From NCBI RefSeq assembly GCF_013373065.1, contig NZ_JABXIN010000013.1, positions 186,001-250,000 of the forward strand: a DNA stretch of 64,000 nt, written 5' to 3'. The position numbers were made by a program, and so were the translations under genes. The DNA is from Algoriphagus sp. GTDB lineage: Bacteria > Bacteroidota > Bacteroidia > Cytophagales > Cyclobacteriaceae. Below are positions 26,335 to 35,626 of this stretch, piece by piece. The stretch's first letter is position 1; each line of letters begins with the position of its first letter. Under the pieces are notes generated by a model. The model ran no database searches. It saw nothing but the letters and a program-made list of their open reading frames with translations, and had not been told where the DNA came from.

Positions 26335-27477
26335 TTATGCTTCTACTGTGTAGAGTTCTTTCAATTTCTCTACCGTATAATCTACTTCTTCCAGCGTATT
26401 GAATCGACTGAAGGAGAAACGGACTGAGTCCCGCTCAGGATTATGATCGAGGGCTCTCAAAACATGGGATCCCACAGTAGCTCCCGAACTGCAGGCCGAA
26501 CCTCCAGAAGCGGATATTCCGGCCAAATCCAAATTGAACAGCAACATCCCTGCATTCGCCTCGGATGGTGGCATGCTGACATTCAATACTGTATATAGTG
26601 ATTTTTCAGTTTGTCCTGAAAGTCCATTGAATTCAACTCCAGGAATTTCTGATTTTAACTTTTCGATAAAATGCTTCTTTAAAGCCTGAATATGAGCTTC
26701 ATGTGAAGCCATATCTTCGTAGGCAAGTTCCAAGGCTTTCGCGATCCCGATGATTCCGATTACATTTTCGGTTCCTCCTCGCATATTTCGCTCTTGCGCA
26801 CCTCCATGAATGAATGGATGGATTTTCTTGTCTTTTCGAACATACAAAAAGCCTGATCCCTTGGGTCCGTGGAATTTATGTCCACCAGCCACCATTGCAT
26901 CTACAGGGAGAGTTTTTAAATCATGGCTGTAGTGACCCATAGTTTGCACCGTGTCGGAATGGAAAAACGCTCCATATTCTCGAGCTAATGAACCGATTTT
27001 TTCCAAATCGTTCAGATTTCCAATCTCATTGTTTGCATGCATCAAGGATACCAAAGCATTGGGGTGCTTTTTCAAAAGCTCCTCCAACTGATTTAGATCA
27101 ATTTCCCCTTGGGCATTCACATCCAGTGTGTGCAATTGGATTTTTCCTTTTTGCTCACAAACTTCTAATGTGTGCAAAACCGCATGATGCTCAATAGGAG
27201 AAGTGATGGCATGTTGGATGCTGTGGGTTTCAATTCCACAGACTAAAGCCGTATTGTCAGCTTCAGTTCCACCAGAGGTAAAGAAGATTTCTGAAGGGGT
27301 TGCATTGAGCAATTCCGCCACTTTTTTTCGCGCTTTTTCAATCGCCGTACGTACCTCCCGACCATGGCTATGCACTGAGGAGGGATTTCCGTAGTGATTT
27401 TTCATAAAGGGCAACATGGCTTCGATTACTCGCTCATCCATGGCCGTGGTGGCGGCATTGTCAAAATAGACCTTCAT
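26335..27477 (-). CDS. Cysteine desulfurase (NifS/IscS family)
   Basis: The 380-residue PLP enzyme takes sulfur from cysteine for Fe-S clusters and tRNA thiolation. N-terminal YFDNAATTAMDERV and FTSGGTEADNTAL are hallmarks. The PLP Lys is in GGHKFHGPKG, RGGTENV follows, and Cys329 in GGSACSSG is the catalytic cysteine on the short loop of group I/NifS-like enzymes. No iscU, iscA or suf genes are adjacent. It lies 26 bases downstream of the glmM-like gene, in the same direction, so the two may share a transcript. Confidence 0.92.
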   Translation of the reverse strand: MKVYFDNAATTAMDERVIEAMLPFMKNHYGNPSSVHSHGREVRTAIEKARKKVAELLNATPSEIFFTSGGTEADNTALVCGIETHSIQHAITSPIEHHAVLHTLEVCEQKGKIQLHTLDVNAQGEIDLNQLEELLKKHPNALVSLMHANNEIGNLNDLEKIGSLAREYGAFFHSDTVQTMGHYSHDLKTLPVDAMVAGGHKFHGPKGSGFLYVRKDKKIHPFIHGGAQERNMRGGTENVIGIIGIAKALELAYEDMASHEAHIQALKKHFIEKLKSEIPGVEFNGLSGQTEKSLYTVLNVSMPPSEANAGMLLFNLDLAGISASGGSACSSGATVGSHVLRALDHNPERDSVRFSFSRFNTLEEVDYTVEKLKELYTVEA

Positions 27478-27503
27478 CTTTTCTTCGTTAATTGGGTTTT
27501 TCG

Positions 27504-28898
27504 TTAAATCAGGGAAGCGCTGACTACTTCCTTGATATCAAGCATGATTTTTTTGGCTAAGTGCTCGGCTTTTGCCTCTGAATCCGATTCCGCATAGATG
27601 CGAATGATTGGTTCTGTGTTGGATTTACGCAAGTGAACCCACTCTTTTTCAAATTCAATTTTAACACCATCGATATCGTTGATGGGCTGTTTTTTATATT
27701 TTTCCCTGATTTCAGCTAGGATTTTATCCACATTGATATCAGGAGTGAGTTCGATTTTATTTTTGGAAATATAGTAATTCGGATAAGTAGCCCGAAGCCT
27801 AGAAATTGATTTTCCGAATTTGGCCAAGTGGGTTAAAAACAACCCAATCCCTACCAAAGCATCACGGCCGTAGTGAGAGGCTGGGTAGATAATCCCTCCA
27901 TTTCCTTCACCGCCGATAACAGCTTCAACGGCCTTCATTTGGTTGACTACATTAACTTCCCCAACAGCTGCTGCGGTGTAATTTCTTCCTCGTTTTTCAG
28001 TAACATCCCGAAGTGCTCGAGTGGAGGAAAGGTTGGAAACGGTATTTCCAGGAGTTTTGGAAAGCACATAATCTGCGACTGCCACCAAGGTGTATTCCTC
28101 CCCAAAAGGAGAACCATCTTCATTGATCAAGGCCAATCGGTCTACATCTGGATCGACCACAATACCTAGGTCAAAATTTCCTTTTTCCAGTTTTTGTGAA
28201 ATATCTCGAAGGTTTTCTGGAAGTGGCTCTGGGTTGTGGGGGAAATGACCATCCGGTGTACAATACATTTCTTCGACCACTTCTACGCCCAAGGCTTTCA
28301 AAAGCTTAGGTACCACAATTCCTCCCGTAGAATTCACCGCGTCCACTACAATTTTGAATCCCCTGGCTCGAATTGCTTCCACATCTACCAGTTCCAAATC
28401 CAAAACATGCTGGATGTGCCGATCCAAATAATCGTCAATAGCGGTGTAGCCCCCTAATTTTTTTACCTCTGCAAAAGAAAAATCCTCATTTTCGGCTTTC
28501 TCTAAAACATCTTTTCCTTCTGCATCGGAGATAAATTCACCTTTAGCATTCAAAAGCTTTAAAGCATTCCATTGAATTGGATTGTGGCTTGCTGTTAAAA
28601 TGATTCCTCCGCCGGCTTTTTCCAAAGGCACGGCCAATTCCACCGTTGGGGTAGTGCTGAGTCCCAAGTCTATGACATGAATGCCCAAGCCTTGTAAGGT
28701 AGCCGAAACCAAGCGGGAAACCATGTCCCCTGAAATACGCGCATCTCTTCCGATGACGACCTTCGGGTTTCCTGTTTTCTCCAATACCCATGCCCCGTAG
28801 GCAGCTGTAAATTTGACGACATCAATAGGAGTCAGACCTTCTCCGGCTTTCCCTCCAATGGTCCCCCGGATTCCGGAAATTGATTTGATCAGTGACAC
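27504..28898 (-). CDS. glmM: Phosphoglucosamine mutase-like phosphohexomutase
   Basis: The 464-residue protein is an alpha-D-phosphohexomutase. Ser104 in LTASHNPIQWNA is the phosphorylated catalytic serine; the metal loop is DPDVDRLALI; the sugar-specificity loop is GGEGNGGII; and the C-terminal phosphate loop is RKSNTEPIIRIYAES (in part). Among Bacteroidota it is usually annotated as phosphoglucosamine mutase, which makes glucosamine-1-phosphate for peptidoglycan and LPS; related phosphomannomutase activity cannot be excluded. The N-terminal SGIRGTIGGK supports GlmM. It is upstream of the cysteine desulfurase gene. Confidence 0.87.
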   Translation of the reverse strand: MSLIKSISGIRGTIGGKAGEGLTPIDVVKFTAAYGAWVLEKTGNPKVVIGRDARISGDMVSRLVSATLQGLGIHVIDLGLSTTPTVELAVPLEKAGGGIILTASHNPIQWNALKLLNAKGEFISDAEGKDVLEKAENEDFSFAEVKKLGGYTAIDDYLDRHIQHVLDLELVDVEAIRARGFKIVVDAVNSTGGIVVPKLLKALGVEVVEEMYCTPDGHFPHNPEPLPENLRDISQKLEKGNFDLGIVVDPDVDRLALINEDGSPFGEEYTLVAVADYVLSKTPGNTVSNLSSTRALRDVTEKRGRNYTAAAVGEVNVVNQMKAVEAVIGGEGNGGIIYPASHYGRDALVGIGLFLTHLAKFGKSISRLRATYPNYYISKNKIELTPDINVDKILAEIREKYKKQPINDIDGVKIEFEKEWVHLRKSNTEPIIRIYAESDSEAKAEHLAKKIMLDIKEVVSASLI

Positions 28899-28957
28899 GT
28901 ACAGTAAATATTTAGGTGAAAAATCGTAAAAAATCCTGCCCGAGGCAGGAATTAAGT

Positions 28958-29188
28958 TTATTTGAATTTGGCTAGAACCCTGTCGACTTCATTGTCGGGA
29001 TTACCGCAGGAGCTATTCGCATCCACGGTTTTGCCACAGTAGCTACAAGTTCCACCATCTTTGTTCAGATAAGGATTTTGGGAAGCACAAGTACCCTTGA
29101 ATTCCCCGTTTTTTATGAATAAAAGCCTTACAGACATCAATACAAAGAATAATGCTACAAAGCCGAGTGTGATTAATACAGTTGCCAT
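28958..29188 (-). CDS. Small membrane-anchored cysteine protein, NqrM-like
   Basis: The 76-residue protein has one N-terminal transmembrane helix (about 4-24) followed by a soluble tail with four cysteines: Cys34 in KGTCAS, Cys48-X2-Cys51 in CSYCGK, and Cys61 in SCGNP. The layout (LIT, hydrophobic helix, MS, basic segment, G-T/S-C, then a Cys cluster) resembles NqrM (DUF539), the factor that helps mature the Na+-translocating NADH:quinone reductase by handling iron. This likeness is from memory of the family pattern and is an inference; nqr genes are not in the window. The spaced cysteines suggest metal binding. Confidence 0.65.
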   Translation of the reverse strand: MATVLITLGFVALFFVLMSVRLLFIKNGEFKGTCASQNPYLNKDGGTCSYCGKTVDANSSCGNPDNEVDRVLAKFK

Positions 29189-29260
29189 AACCGATAAATT
29201 TGCACAAATTTAAAGCTTTACTTCGAAAACGACTACCAAATCAACTTAGTTTCCCAAATC

Positions 29261-30061
29261 ATGTCAAATTTAAGTTCCCGCGCCGAGCAATTGGCTGCTT
29301 TTGATCGACTATTGACCATTATGGATGAACTCCGTGCTCAATGCCCTTGGGATAAAAAGCAGACTACTGAAAGCCTTCGACATCTCACGATTGAGGAGAC
29401 CTTCGAATTGTCCGATGCCATATTGGAAGGAAATCCAGAGGAAATTAAGAAGGAGTTGGGAGATTTACTTTTGCACATCGTTTTTTATGCTAAAATCGGT
29501 TCTGAAGAAGGGAATTTTGACATGGCTTCCCTGACCCATTCCCTTTGTGAAAAACTAATTCGCCGACATCCTCATATTTATGGAGATACCCAAGCCAATG
29601 ATGCGGATACGGTGAGTCAGAATTGGGAGAAAATAAAACTTAAGGAGAAAGGTAATCAATCTGTTTTGGGGGGTGTGCCCAAATCTTTGCCTGCTTTAAT
29701 CAAAGCGATGCGAATCCAGGAAAAAGCTCGTGGTGTTGGTTTTGACTGGGAGGAAAAGCACCAGGTTTGGGAAAAAGTGGAGGAGGAGATGCAGGAATTC
29801 AAAAATGAATTTAATGCAGCCTCCAATGAAGAAATTGATAAGGAAAAGGCTACTGCCGAATTCGGGGATTTACTTTTTTCTCTAATTAATTACGCACGGT
29901 TTATCGACATCAATCCCGAAGAAGCCTTGGAGCGAACCAATTTGAAATTCATCAAGCGGTTTCAATATTTGGAAAAGGCTGCCAAAGATGCCGGGAAAAA
30001 CCTCAGTGAAATGTCTTTGGCTGAGATGGATGTGTTTTGGAATGAAGCCAAAAAGCTTTAA
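29261..30061 (+). CDS. mazG: Nucleoside triphosphate pyrophosphohydrolase MazG
   Basis: This 266-residue protein hydrolyses (d)NTPs to monophosphates and is a house-cleaning enzyme. It has two MazG domains: the first with CPWDKKQT and the metal motif EETFELSDA, then ELGDLLLHIVFYA; the second with EEMQEF and AEFGDLLFSLINYAR. The full length fits the two-domain enterobacterial-type MazG. It is a single plus-strand gene, divergent from the NqrM-like gene. Confidence 0.93.
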   Translation: MSNLSSRAEQLAAFDRLLTIMDELRAQCPWDKKQTTESLRHLTIEETFELSDAILEGNPEEIKKELGDLLLHIVFYAKIGSEEGNFDMASLTHSLCEKLIRRHPHIYGDTQANDADTVSQNWEKIKLKEKGNQSVLGGVPKSLPALIKAMRIQEKARGVGFDWEEKHQVWEKVEEEMQEFKNEFNAASNEEIDKEKATAEFGDLLFSLINYARFIDINPEEALERTNLKFIKRFQYLEKAAKDAGKNLSEMSLAEMDVFWNEAKKL

Positions 30062-30074
30062 TACCCTTCGGGTT

Positions 30075-31292
30075 CTAATAAAACCAACTCTTTTTCCAGC
30101 CTAAATCCTGTGAGGAATAAATACTTCCTTTCCCGCTGAACACATAGGCGATTCCACAAGCTAGGGCTAAAAAGACTCCTGCTTCTGCTCCAAATAACTC
30201 CATCCCCATGACTGTGCAGGCAAGGGGTGTATTGGTTGCTCCTGAAAAAACAGCTACAAAACCACAACCCGCTAAAAGTGCTAAGGGTAGCGGAATGAAC
30301 CCATGCAAGGCATTTCCCAAAGTAGCCCCTGTAAAAAATAAAGGCGTCACTTCTCCCCCTTTAAATCCGGCTCCTAAGGTAAACCCTGTCAATCCTGTTT
30401 TCGCCAGCCAGTCATACCAAGGTAAAGGGTTTTCAAAGGCGTTTAAGATTCTCGGAACCCCTAATCCCAAATAAGTGGTGTTGTCCGAAATCCATACAAA
30501 TAAAGCGATCAGGAGTCCGCCAACGACCGGACGAAGCGGAGGGTATGAAATAGACTTTGAAAAAATTTTTGAAAAAAAATGAGTGGATTCCCCAAAGAGT
30601 CTTCCAGACAAACCAAAGGCAATTCCAGCAGGAATCATCCACCATAAATTGGTCAAGCTATGAGTCGGTACTTCCGAAATATGGTATGCCGTGTGACCTA
30701 CTCCCCATAGGCTTTCACAGACCCAGTGGGCAACCCAAGCTGTCCAAAAAGCAGGATAAATAGATCTCCATCGAAGTTGTCTGGAGTGCATCCATTCTAA
30801 AGCAAATATGGCTCCTGCTAGCGGGGTTCCAAATACAGAGGCAAAACCTCCAGCAACCCCTCCAATTAGGATTAAACGGCGATTTTCGGGTTCAAAGCCA
30901 ATGATTCGAGTGAGTTGATCAGCTAGGGATCCGCCCATTTGGACGGCTGTTCCCTCTCGTCCCGCCGAACCTCCAAATAAATGTGTCAATATCGTCCCAA
31001 AAAGTACCAAGGGGGTCATACGGAGAGGAATAGGGCTTTTGTGTTCGTAAAGTTCATCCAAAAGCAGATTATTTCCTTTGACCGAGTTTTGTCCAATTTT
31101 ATAATAAGACCATCCAATCAAAAATCCGGCAATGGGTAAGAACGCGATGATCCATAGATGGCTTTCTCGGAAGTTATTAGCCCAATCCAAAGCGATTAGA
31201 AAAAAGGCTGAGGCACTGCCTGCTAGAAGCCCAATAAGTAGTCCTCCAATGAGCCATTGAAAAAAGTAAATAGCAAATGATTTGATAGCCAA
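30075..31292 (-). CDS. CLC-family anion channel/antiporter, possibly fluoride type
   Basis: This 405-residue protein has the CLC architecture without CBS domains. The gating-glutamate motif is GREGT (111-115), then GGVAGGFASVFGTPLAG and GFKGGEVTPLFFTG. The selectivity segment, GSGIP in chloride-type CLCs, reads GNNLL (73-77) here, and GREGT replaces GREGP. Both changes resemble the fluoride/proton antiporter (CLC-F) clade; I infer CLC-F with moderate confidence. No fluoride-riboswitch consensus is visible upstream (31293-31408). The gene converges with mazG at a 13-base gap. Confidence 0.82.
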   Translation of the reverse strand: MAIKSFAIYFFQWLIGGLLIGLLAGSASAFFLIALDWANNFRESHLWIIAFLPIAGFLIGWSYYKIGQNSVKGNNLLLDELYEHKSPIPLRMTPLVLFGTILTHLFGGSAGREGTAVQMGGSLADQLTRIIGFEPENRRLILIGGVAGGFASVFGTPLAGAIFALEWMHSRQLRWRSIYPAFWTAWVAHWVCESLWGVGHTAYHISEVPTHSLTNLWWMIPAGIAFGLSGRLFGESTHFFSKIFSKSISYPPLRPVVGGLLIALFVWISDNTTYLGLGVPRILNAFENPLPWYDWLAKTGLTGFTLGAGFKGGEVTPLFFTGATLGNALHGFIPLPLALLAGCGFVAVFSGATNTPLACTVMGMELFGAEAGVFLALACGIAYVFSGKGSIYSSQDLGWKKSWFY

Positions 31293-31408
31293 AGTTGGTT
31301 TCCGTTCTTGCAGTTGACAAATTAGGAATAGAAATTGAATTTTTGGAAATCAACAGCTGGCTTTCAACCAAAGGCTGGCCAAATTGGTTATCATTATAAA
31401 TCTGCATT

Positions 31409-32299
31409 ATGAAAAATATTCTCATCACCGGAGGCTCGGGGCTGATTGGTCGAAAGATCACTGCATTACTCGAAAAAAGAGGGATGGAGGTGGCTTGGCT
31501 AAGTCGCTCTTCTCAGGGACGAAAATCTTTCCAATGGGATATTTCAAAGCAAGAGCTCGATCCGGAGGCCATGGAATGGGCAGATGCTGTCATTCATTTG
31601 GCAGGAGCTGGAGTTGCAGATGAAAGATGGACACCGGCGCGAAAAAAGGAGATTTTGGATTCTAGGGTAAAAAGTACCCGTTTGTTATATGCTGCCATCG
31701 AAAATTCAACTCAAAAACCAACCACCTTTATTTCTGCCTCTGCGGTAGGATATTATGGATTTAATACCGGGACTACATTGGTAGATGAGAATTCTCCTGC
31801 TGGAGAAGATTTTCTAGCTGAAGTAGTTGTGGCTTGGGAGCAGGAAGTCAAACGGATTGAAAATCTAAATCTTCGAACTGTACTTCTTCGAATAGGGATT
31901 GTTTTGGATGCAGAAGGAGGTGCTTTGGGTGAAATGCTAAAGCCACCAGTGGCAGCACCTTTAGGAAATGGAGACCAATGGATGAGCTGGATTCATATTG
32001 AAGATCTGGCTAGGATGTTTGTGTTTGCTTTGGAGAAAACCACGCTTCAAGGAATTTATAATGCAGTAGGTCCAAATCCTGCAACTAATCAATTATTGAC
32101 CTTAGAGGCCGCCCGTGCCAAAGGCAAGCCGTATTTAGGCATAGGTGTTCCAGGATTTTTACTTAAACTGGTTTTGGGGGAAATGGCGGCTATGGTTCTG
32201 GGTGGAAATCGTGTTTCTTGCCAAAAGATTCAAAAAGCTGGTTTTGACTTTGAATTTGAGGATTTAAAGGAGGCGTTAAAAGATTTATTTAAAAAATGA
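31409..32299 (+). CDS. TIGR01777-family NAD(P)-dependent epimerase/SDR protein
   Basis: This 296-residue extended short-chain dehydrogenase has the Rossmann motif ILITGGSGLIGRKI at the N-terminus and family landmarks HLAGAGVADERWT, SASAVGYYG and a C-terminal domain with VPGFLLKLVLGEMA and VSCQKIQKAGF. This matches the TIGR01777 group (YfcH/SulA-like), whose substrates are unknown. It stands alone on the plus strand. Confidence 0.9.
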   Translation: MKNILITGGSGLIGRKITALLEKRGMEVAWLSRSSQGRKSFQWDISKQELDPEAMEWADAVIHLAGAGVADERWTPARKKEILDSRVKSTRLLYAAIENSTQKPTTFISASAVGYYGFNTGTTLVDENSPAGEDFLAEVVVAWEQEVKRIENLNLRTVLLRIGIVLDAEGGALGEMLKPPVAAPLGNGDQWMSWIHIEDLARMFVFALEKTTLQGIYNAVGPNPATNQLLTLEAARAKGKPYLGIGVPGFLLKLVLGEMAAMVLGGNRVSCQKIQKAGFDFEFEDLKEALKDLFKK

Positions 32300-32301
32300 T
32301 C

Positions 32302-32475
32302 CTATAAGCGCTTCGCTCTCCCAACCACAAACCAAAGTACCGTTCCCAAAAAGGGAACAAGCACCACAATCAGTAACCATATCAATTTATCTGTTTCATT
32401 GGCAAAATTGCTTACCACTACATCGTAGATGGTGTAGGCATAAATGGCCAGTCCGATGATTCCTAGTCCAAACAT
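32302..32475 (-). CDS. PLDc_N-type mini membrane protein (57 aa)
   Basis: This short gene encodes MFGLGIIGLAIYAYTIYDVV near the start and ends IWLLIVVLVPFLGTVLWFVVGRAKRL (in parts). It has two hydrophobic helices separated by a polar SNFANETDK stretch, the layout of the PLDc_N (phospholipase D nuclease N-terminal) domain without any nuclease. Its ATG overlaps the stop of the next upstream gene by one base (TGATG), so it is translationally coupled to that gene. It is the last of three related genes in a row. Confidence 0.8.
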   Translation of the reverse strand: MFGLGIIGLAIYAYTIYDVVVSNFANETDKLIWLLIVVLVPFLGTVLWFVVGRAKRL

Positions 32476-32696
32476 CAGTAGGAGTATTTTTTACCGCTAT
32501 TTCCCATCAAAATATAAACGATAGGCCCGATCCCTTGGGCAAAGACCAAAATCAAAACCCAAATCAATTTCATGTTGGGGTCTTTGAATTCAGAACGTAG
32601 CACGTCTACCAGGCAATAGACCCAGAAGATAAAATAGAGGATACTGAATAAAAAGAGGATGATAAAACCTCCTCCGATATTGTTGATAAATAGCAT
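32475..32696 (-). CDS. PLDc_N-type mini membrane protein (73 aa)
   Basis: Two transmembrane helices (about 9-32 and 43-63) are joined by the family-like loop VLRSEFKDPNMKLIWVL. The end GPIVYILMGNSGKK is characteristic of PLDc_N proteins. No HKD nuclease motif is present. It sits in the middle of a three-gene series, overlapping the third gene by one base and lying 11 bases after the first. Function is unknown; such proteins may be membrane or stress-associated. Confidence 0.85.
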   Translation of the reverse strand: MLFINNIGGGFIILFLFSILYFIFWVYCLVDVLRSEFKDPNMKLIWVLILVFAQGIGPIVYILMGNSGKKYSY

Positions 32697-32707
32697 AAAT
32701 CAGTAGT

Positions 32708-32971
32708 TTAATTTTGGTATTTTCTTGAAAAATCAGGCTGAAATTTTCGCTTTTCTTTGTGATTTCTACTCAAGGCTAGGTATAGAAAAACTCCAAAAGG
32801 CGTTGTAAATAATAAAATCAGTAACCACATCATTTTTTCATGGGGTGCCCGAAAATCGCTTTTTATTAAGTCTATCATTGCATAAAGCCAAAAGCCAGCA
32901 TACCCAACCAAAAGAAATGCACCTCCCACTTGCCAAATCCAAAGTCCTTGTCCAGGTGTGATTAAATCCAT
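32708..32971 (-). CDS. PLDc_N-type mini membrane protein (87 aa)
   Basis: Two transmembrane helices with the loop LIKSDFRAPHEKMMWLLIL and the end FGVFLYLALSRNHKEKRKF mark the PLDc_N family. It is the first gene of the three-gene minus-strand series and carries a basic tail (HKEKRKFQPDFSRKYQN). Divergent from the M14 peptidase gene. Confidence 0.85.
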   Translation of the reverse strand: MDLITPGQGLWIWQVGGAFLLVGYAGFWLYAMIDLIKSDFRAPHEKMMWLLILLFTTPFGVFLYLALSRNHKEKRKFQPDFSRKYQN

Positions 32972-33063
32972 TGCGTTTCTTCAGTTATTTTTACCATTGT
33001 TCCAAAATAGCTTTTTTTGAGAAAAATAAGTAAGAATTTAGTCGGAAGTTTAATCATCATATC

Positions 33064-35619
33064 ATGAGAAAAATTGTATTTCTGCTTTCCTTTTGCTTTC
33101 TGAGTACTTGGGCTAGTGCTCAGGTAGATCTTTCCTACTATTTGCCTGAAGGATATACCTACAACCCAGATGTTCCTACCCCAAAAGAGGTTTTGGGTTA
33201 TGAAGTGGGTGAATGGCATGTGACCCACGATCAATTGGTGATGTATATGAAAGCCGTCGCTGCTGCATCGGACCGGGTCATTTTTGAAGAAACTGGTCGA
33301 AGCTATGAAAAGCGACCTCAAACCTTATTGACAATCAGTTCCCCCGCCAACTTGGCTCGTTTGGATCAAATCAAAGCGGATCGAAAAAAATTAAGAGATC
33401 CCAATGCAAGCGTTTCCATTGAATCTATGCCTGTGGTAATGTTTATGGGGTATTCTGTTCATGGCAACGAGCCCAGTGGAGCGAATGCGTCCCTTTTGGC
33501 GGCTTACCATTTTGCAGCGGCAAATGAGCTAGAAGCGGAATTAGAAAACATTGTATTGTTGTTGGATCCAGCCATCAACCCTGATGGTTTGAACCGATTC
33601 GCTTCTTGGGTCAATTCTCATAAAGCGTATAACTTAAACGGGGACCCTAATGGTCGAGAGTATAATGAAGCTTGGCCAAGAGGCCGAACGAATCATTATT
33701 GGTTTGATTTGAACCGCGATTGGTTGCCTGTACAGCATCCTGAATCCAGAAACCGTGTTCGAGTTTTCCAAAGTTGGTTGCCGAACATTCATTTGGATTT
33801 CCATGAAATGGGAACCAATAGCACCTTTTTCTTCCAACCAGGAGTACCTTCCAGAACTCACCCACTTACGCCAACCAAGAATTTTGAATTGACCGAGAAA
33901 ATCGGGACTTATCATGCCAAGGCTTTGGATAAAATTGGCTCCTTGTACTACAATCAGGAAAACTATGATGACTTCTACTATGGAAAGGGTTCCACCTATC
34001 CGGATGTGCAGGGTTCAATTGGAATTCTTTTCGAGCAAGCAAGTTCCCGTGGGCATCTTCAGGAATCCGCAAATGGCATGTTGAGTTTTCCTTTCACTAT
34101 TCGAAACCAATTCACCGCCAATCTTTCTTCTTTCCAAGCAGCAAAGGAAATGCGAGTAGAATTGAATCAGTGGATGCGGGATTTCTATCAAGGAATTGCT
34201 GAGGAAACAGCGGCAGATGTAAATAAGGCCTACATTTTCGGCAGTGCACAGGATGATGCAAGAAGTTTTCACCTAGCGGATTTGATTCTTCAGCATGACA
34301 TTAAGGTTTTTAGCCTAAAAGAGGATATCACCGTGAATGGAAAGGAATTTAAAAAGGAAAATTCCTACATCGTTCCAGCGGATCAACCTCAGTATCGTCT
34401 GATTAAGGCCATGTTCGAAACCCGTACAACTTTCCAGGATTCCCTTTTCTATGATATCTCCGCTTGGACCTATCCGATGGCGTTTGGCTTGGATTACATG
34501 GCCTTGAACAGCCGCATCCTCAATTTGGCCAATGTACAGGAGATCAATAAAAATGGATTCAGCTTAAAGCCAGGACAGGTTGTAGGTGGATCAGGTGCCT
34601 ATCAATATGCGGTAGAATGGACAGATTACTATGCGCCAAAAGCTGCCTATAAACTTTTGAAGGAAGGATATCGCGTGCGAGTAGCCAATGCAGAATTCAC
34701 CACCCCTGAAGGAAAGACATTTGGCAGAGGGACCATTTTGGTTGATGCTGGAGAATCAGGTCAATCCGATCAGACTTTCTTCCAAAAACTACAGGAAATT
34801 GCCGCTTCCTCGACTGTAGATATCCATGCCATCAGTACGGGATATACTTCGGGAATTAATATGGGGTCTACCTTTATCACTCCACTGGAAACTCCGAATG
34901 TTGCACTTTTGGTTGATGGAGGCGTAGATAGCTATGAGGCTGGAGAAATCTGGCATTTGATGGATCAGCGCATTGAAATGCCAATCACGCTGTTGCCCAT
35001 GGACCGGGTTAGTAGCAACGTAATCGAGCGATACAATGTGATCATTATGCCTGATGGATCTTATGGTAGCTTGGGTTCTTCAGGAGCCAATGCAATTAGA
35101 TCCTGGGTTGCAAAAGGAAATACATTGATCGCGAAAGGTAGAGCGCTTCGATGGCTGGCACAAAGTGAAATTGCCGACATTAAATTCAGATCGGTAGATA
35201 CTGATGACAAAGGTCTTCAGCGATCCTATGCCGATTACCAGAATGCTACAGGGGCGAAGGTGACTGGTGGTGCGATTTTCAACGCCAAACTGGATTTGAC
35301 ACATCCGATCGGGTATGGTTATACTGATTCAGATATCCACACCTTCCGAAATGATAATTTGTTCTTGGAACCAGCTGAGAATCCATATGCCAACCCATTG
35401 GTGTATACTGAAAACCCGCTAGCATCAGGATATCTTCACCCGAGTAATTTGCCGGGAATACAAAATGGATCCGTAATTCAGGTCCGTGGCGTAGGACGGG
35501 GACGTGTGGTGGCTTTTGCAGATAATATGAATTTCCGGGCCTTCTGGTTTGGAACTAATAAACTGTTCCTGAATGCCATCTTCTTCGGACAAGTAATTAA
35601 TGGTGGTACCACCCGATAA
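33064..35619 (+). CDS. Zinc carboxypeptidase, M14 family, exported
   Basis: The 851-residue protein has a signal peptide (ending WASAQ, residue 20). The M14 catalytic domain shows the zinc ligands His133 and Glu136 in HGNEPSG, INPDG and NRDW substrate motifs, a later His in NIHLDFHEMG (243/247), and the catalytic Glu324 in ILFEQASS. The remaining ~450 residues form beta-rich and glutamine-amidotransferase-like regions with GGVDSYEAGEIW and a typical Bacteroidota M14 C-terminus. It likely degrades peptides in the periplasm. A strong terminator follows. Confidence 0.9.
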   Translation: MRKIVFLLSFCFLSTWASAQVDLSYYLPEGYTYNPDVPTPKEVLGYEVGEWHVTHDQLVMYMKAVAAASDRVIFEETGRSYEKRPQTLLTISSPANLARLDQIKADRKKLRDPNASVSIESMPVVMFMGYSVHGNEPSGANASLLAAYHFAAANELEAELENIVLLLDPAINPDGLNRFASWVNSHKAYNLNGDPNGREYNEAWPRGRTNHYWFDLNRDWLPVQHPESRNRVRVFQSWLPNIHLDFHEMGTNSTFFFQPGVPSRTHPLTPTKNFELTEKIGTYHAKALDKIGSLYYNQENYDDFYYGKGSTYPDVQGSIGILFEQASSRGHLQESANGMLSFPFTIRNQFTANLSSFQAAKEMRVELNQWMRDFYQGIAEETAADVNKAYIFGSAQDDARSFHLADLILQHDIKVFSLKEDITVNGKEFKKENSYIVPADQPQYRLIKAMFETRTTFQDSLFYDISAWTYPMAFGLDYMALNSRILNLANVQEINKNGFSLKPGQVVGGSGAYQYAVEWTDYYAPKAAYKLLKEGYRVRVANAEFTTPEGKTFGRGTILVDAGESGQSDQTFFQKLQEIAASSTVDIHAISTGYTSGINMGSTFITPLETPNVALLVDGGVDSYEAGEIWHLMDQRIEMPITLLPMDRVSSNVIERYNVIIMPDGSYGSLGSSGANAIRSWVAKGNTLIAKGRALRWLAQSEIADIKFRSVDTDDKGLQRSYADYQNATGAKVTGGAIFNAKLDLTHPIGYGYTDSDIHTFRNDNLFLEPAENPYANPLVYTENPLASGYLHPSNLPGIQNGSVIQVRGVGRGRVVAFADNMNFRAFWFGTNKLFLNAIFFGQVINGGTTR

Positions 35620-35626
35620 CATTTCT

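Noticed and set aside
31293..31408. Fluoride riboswitch before the CLC gene
   Set aside because: The 116-base gap shows no sequence or hairpin matching the crcB-type consensus.
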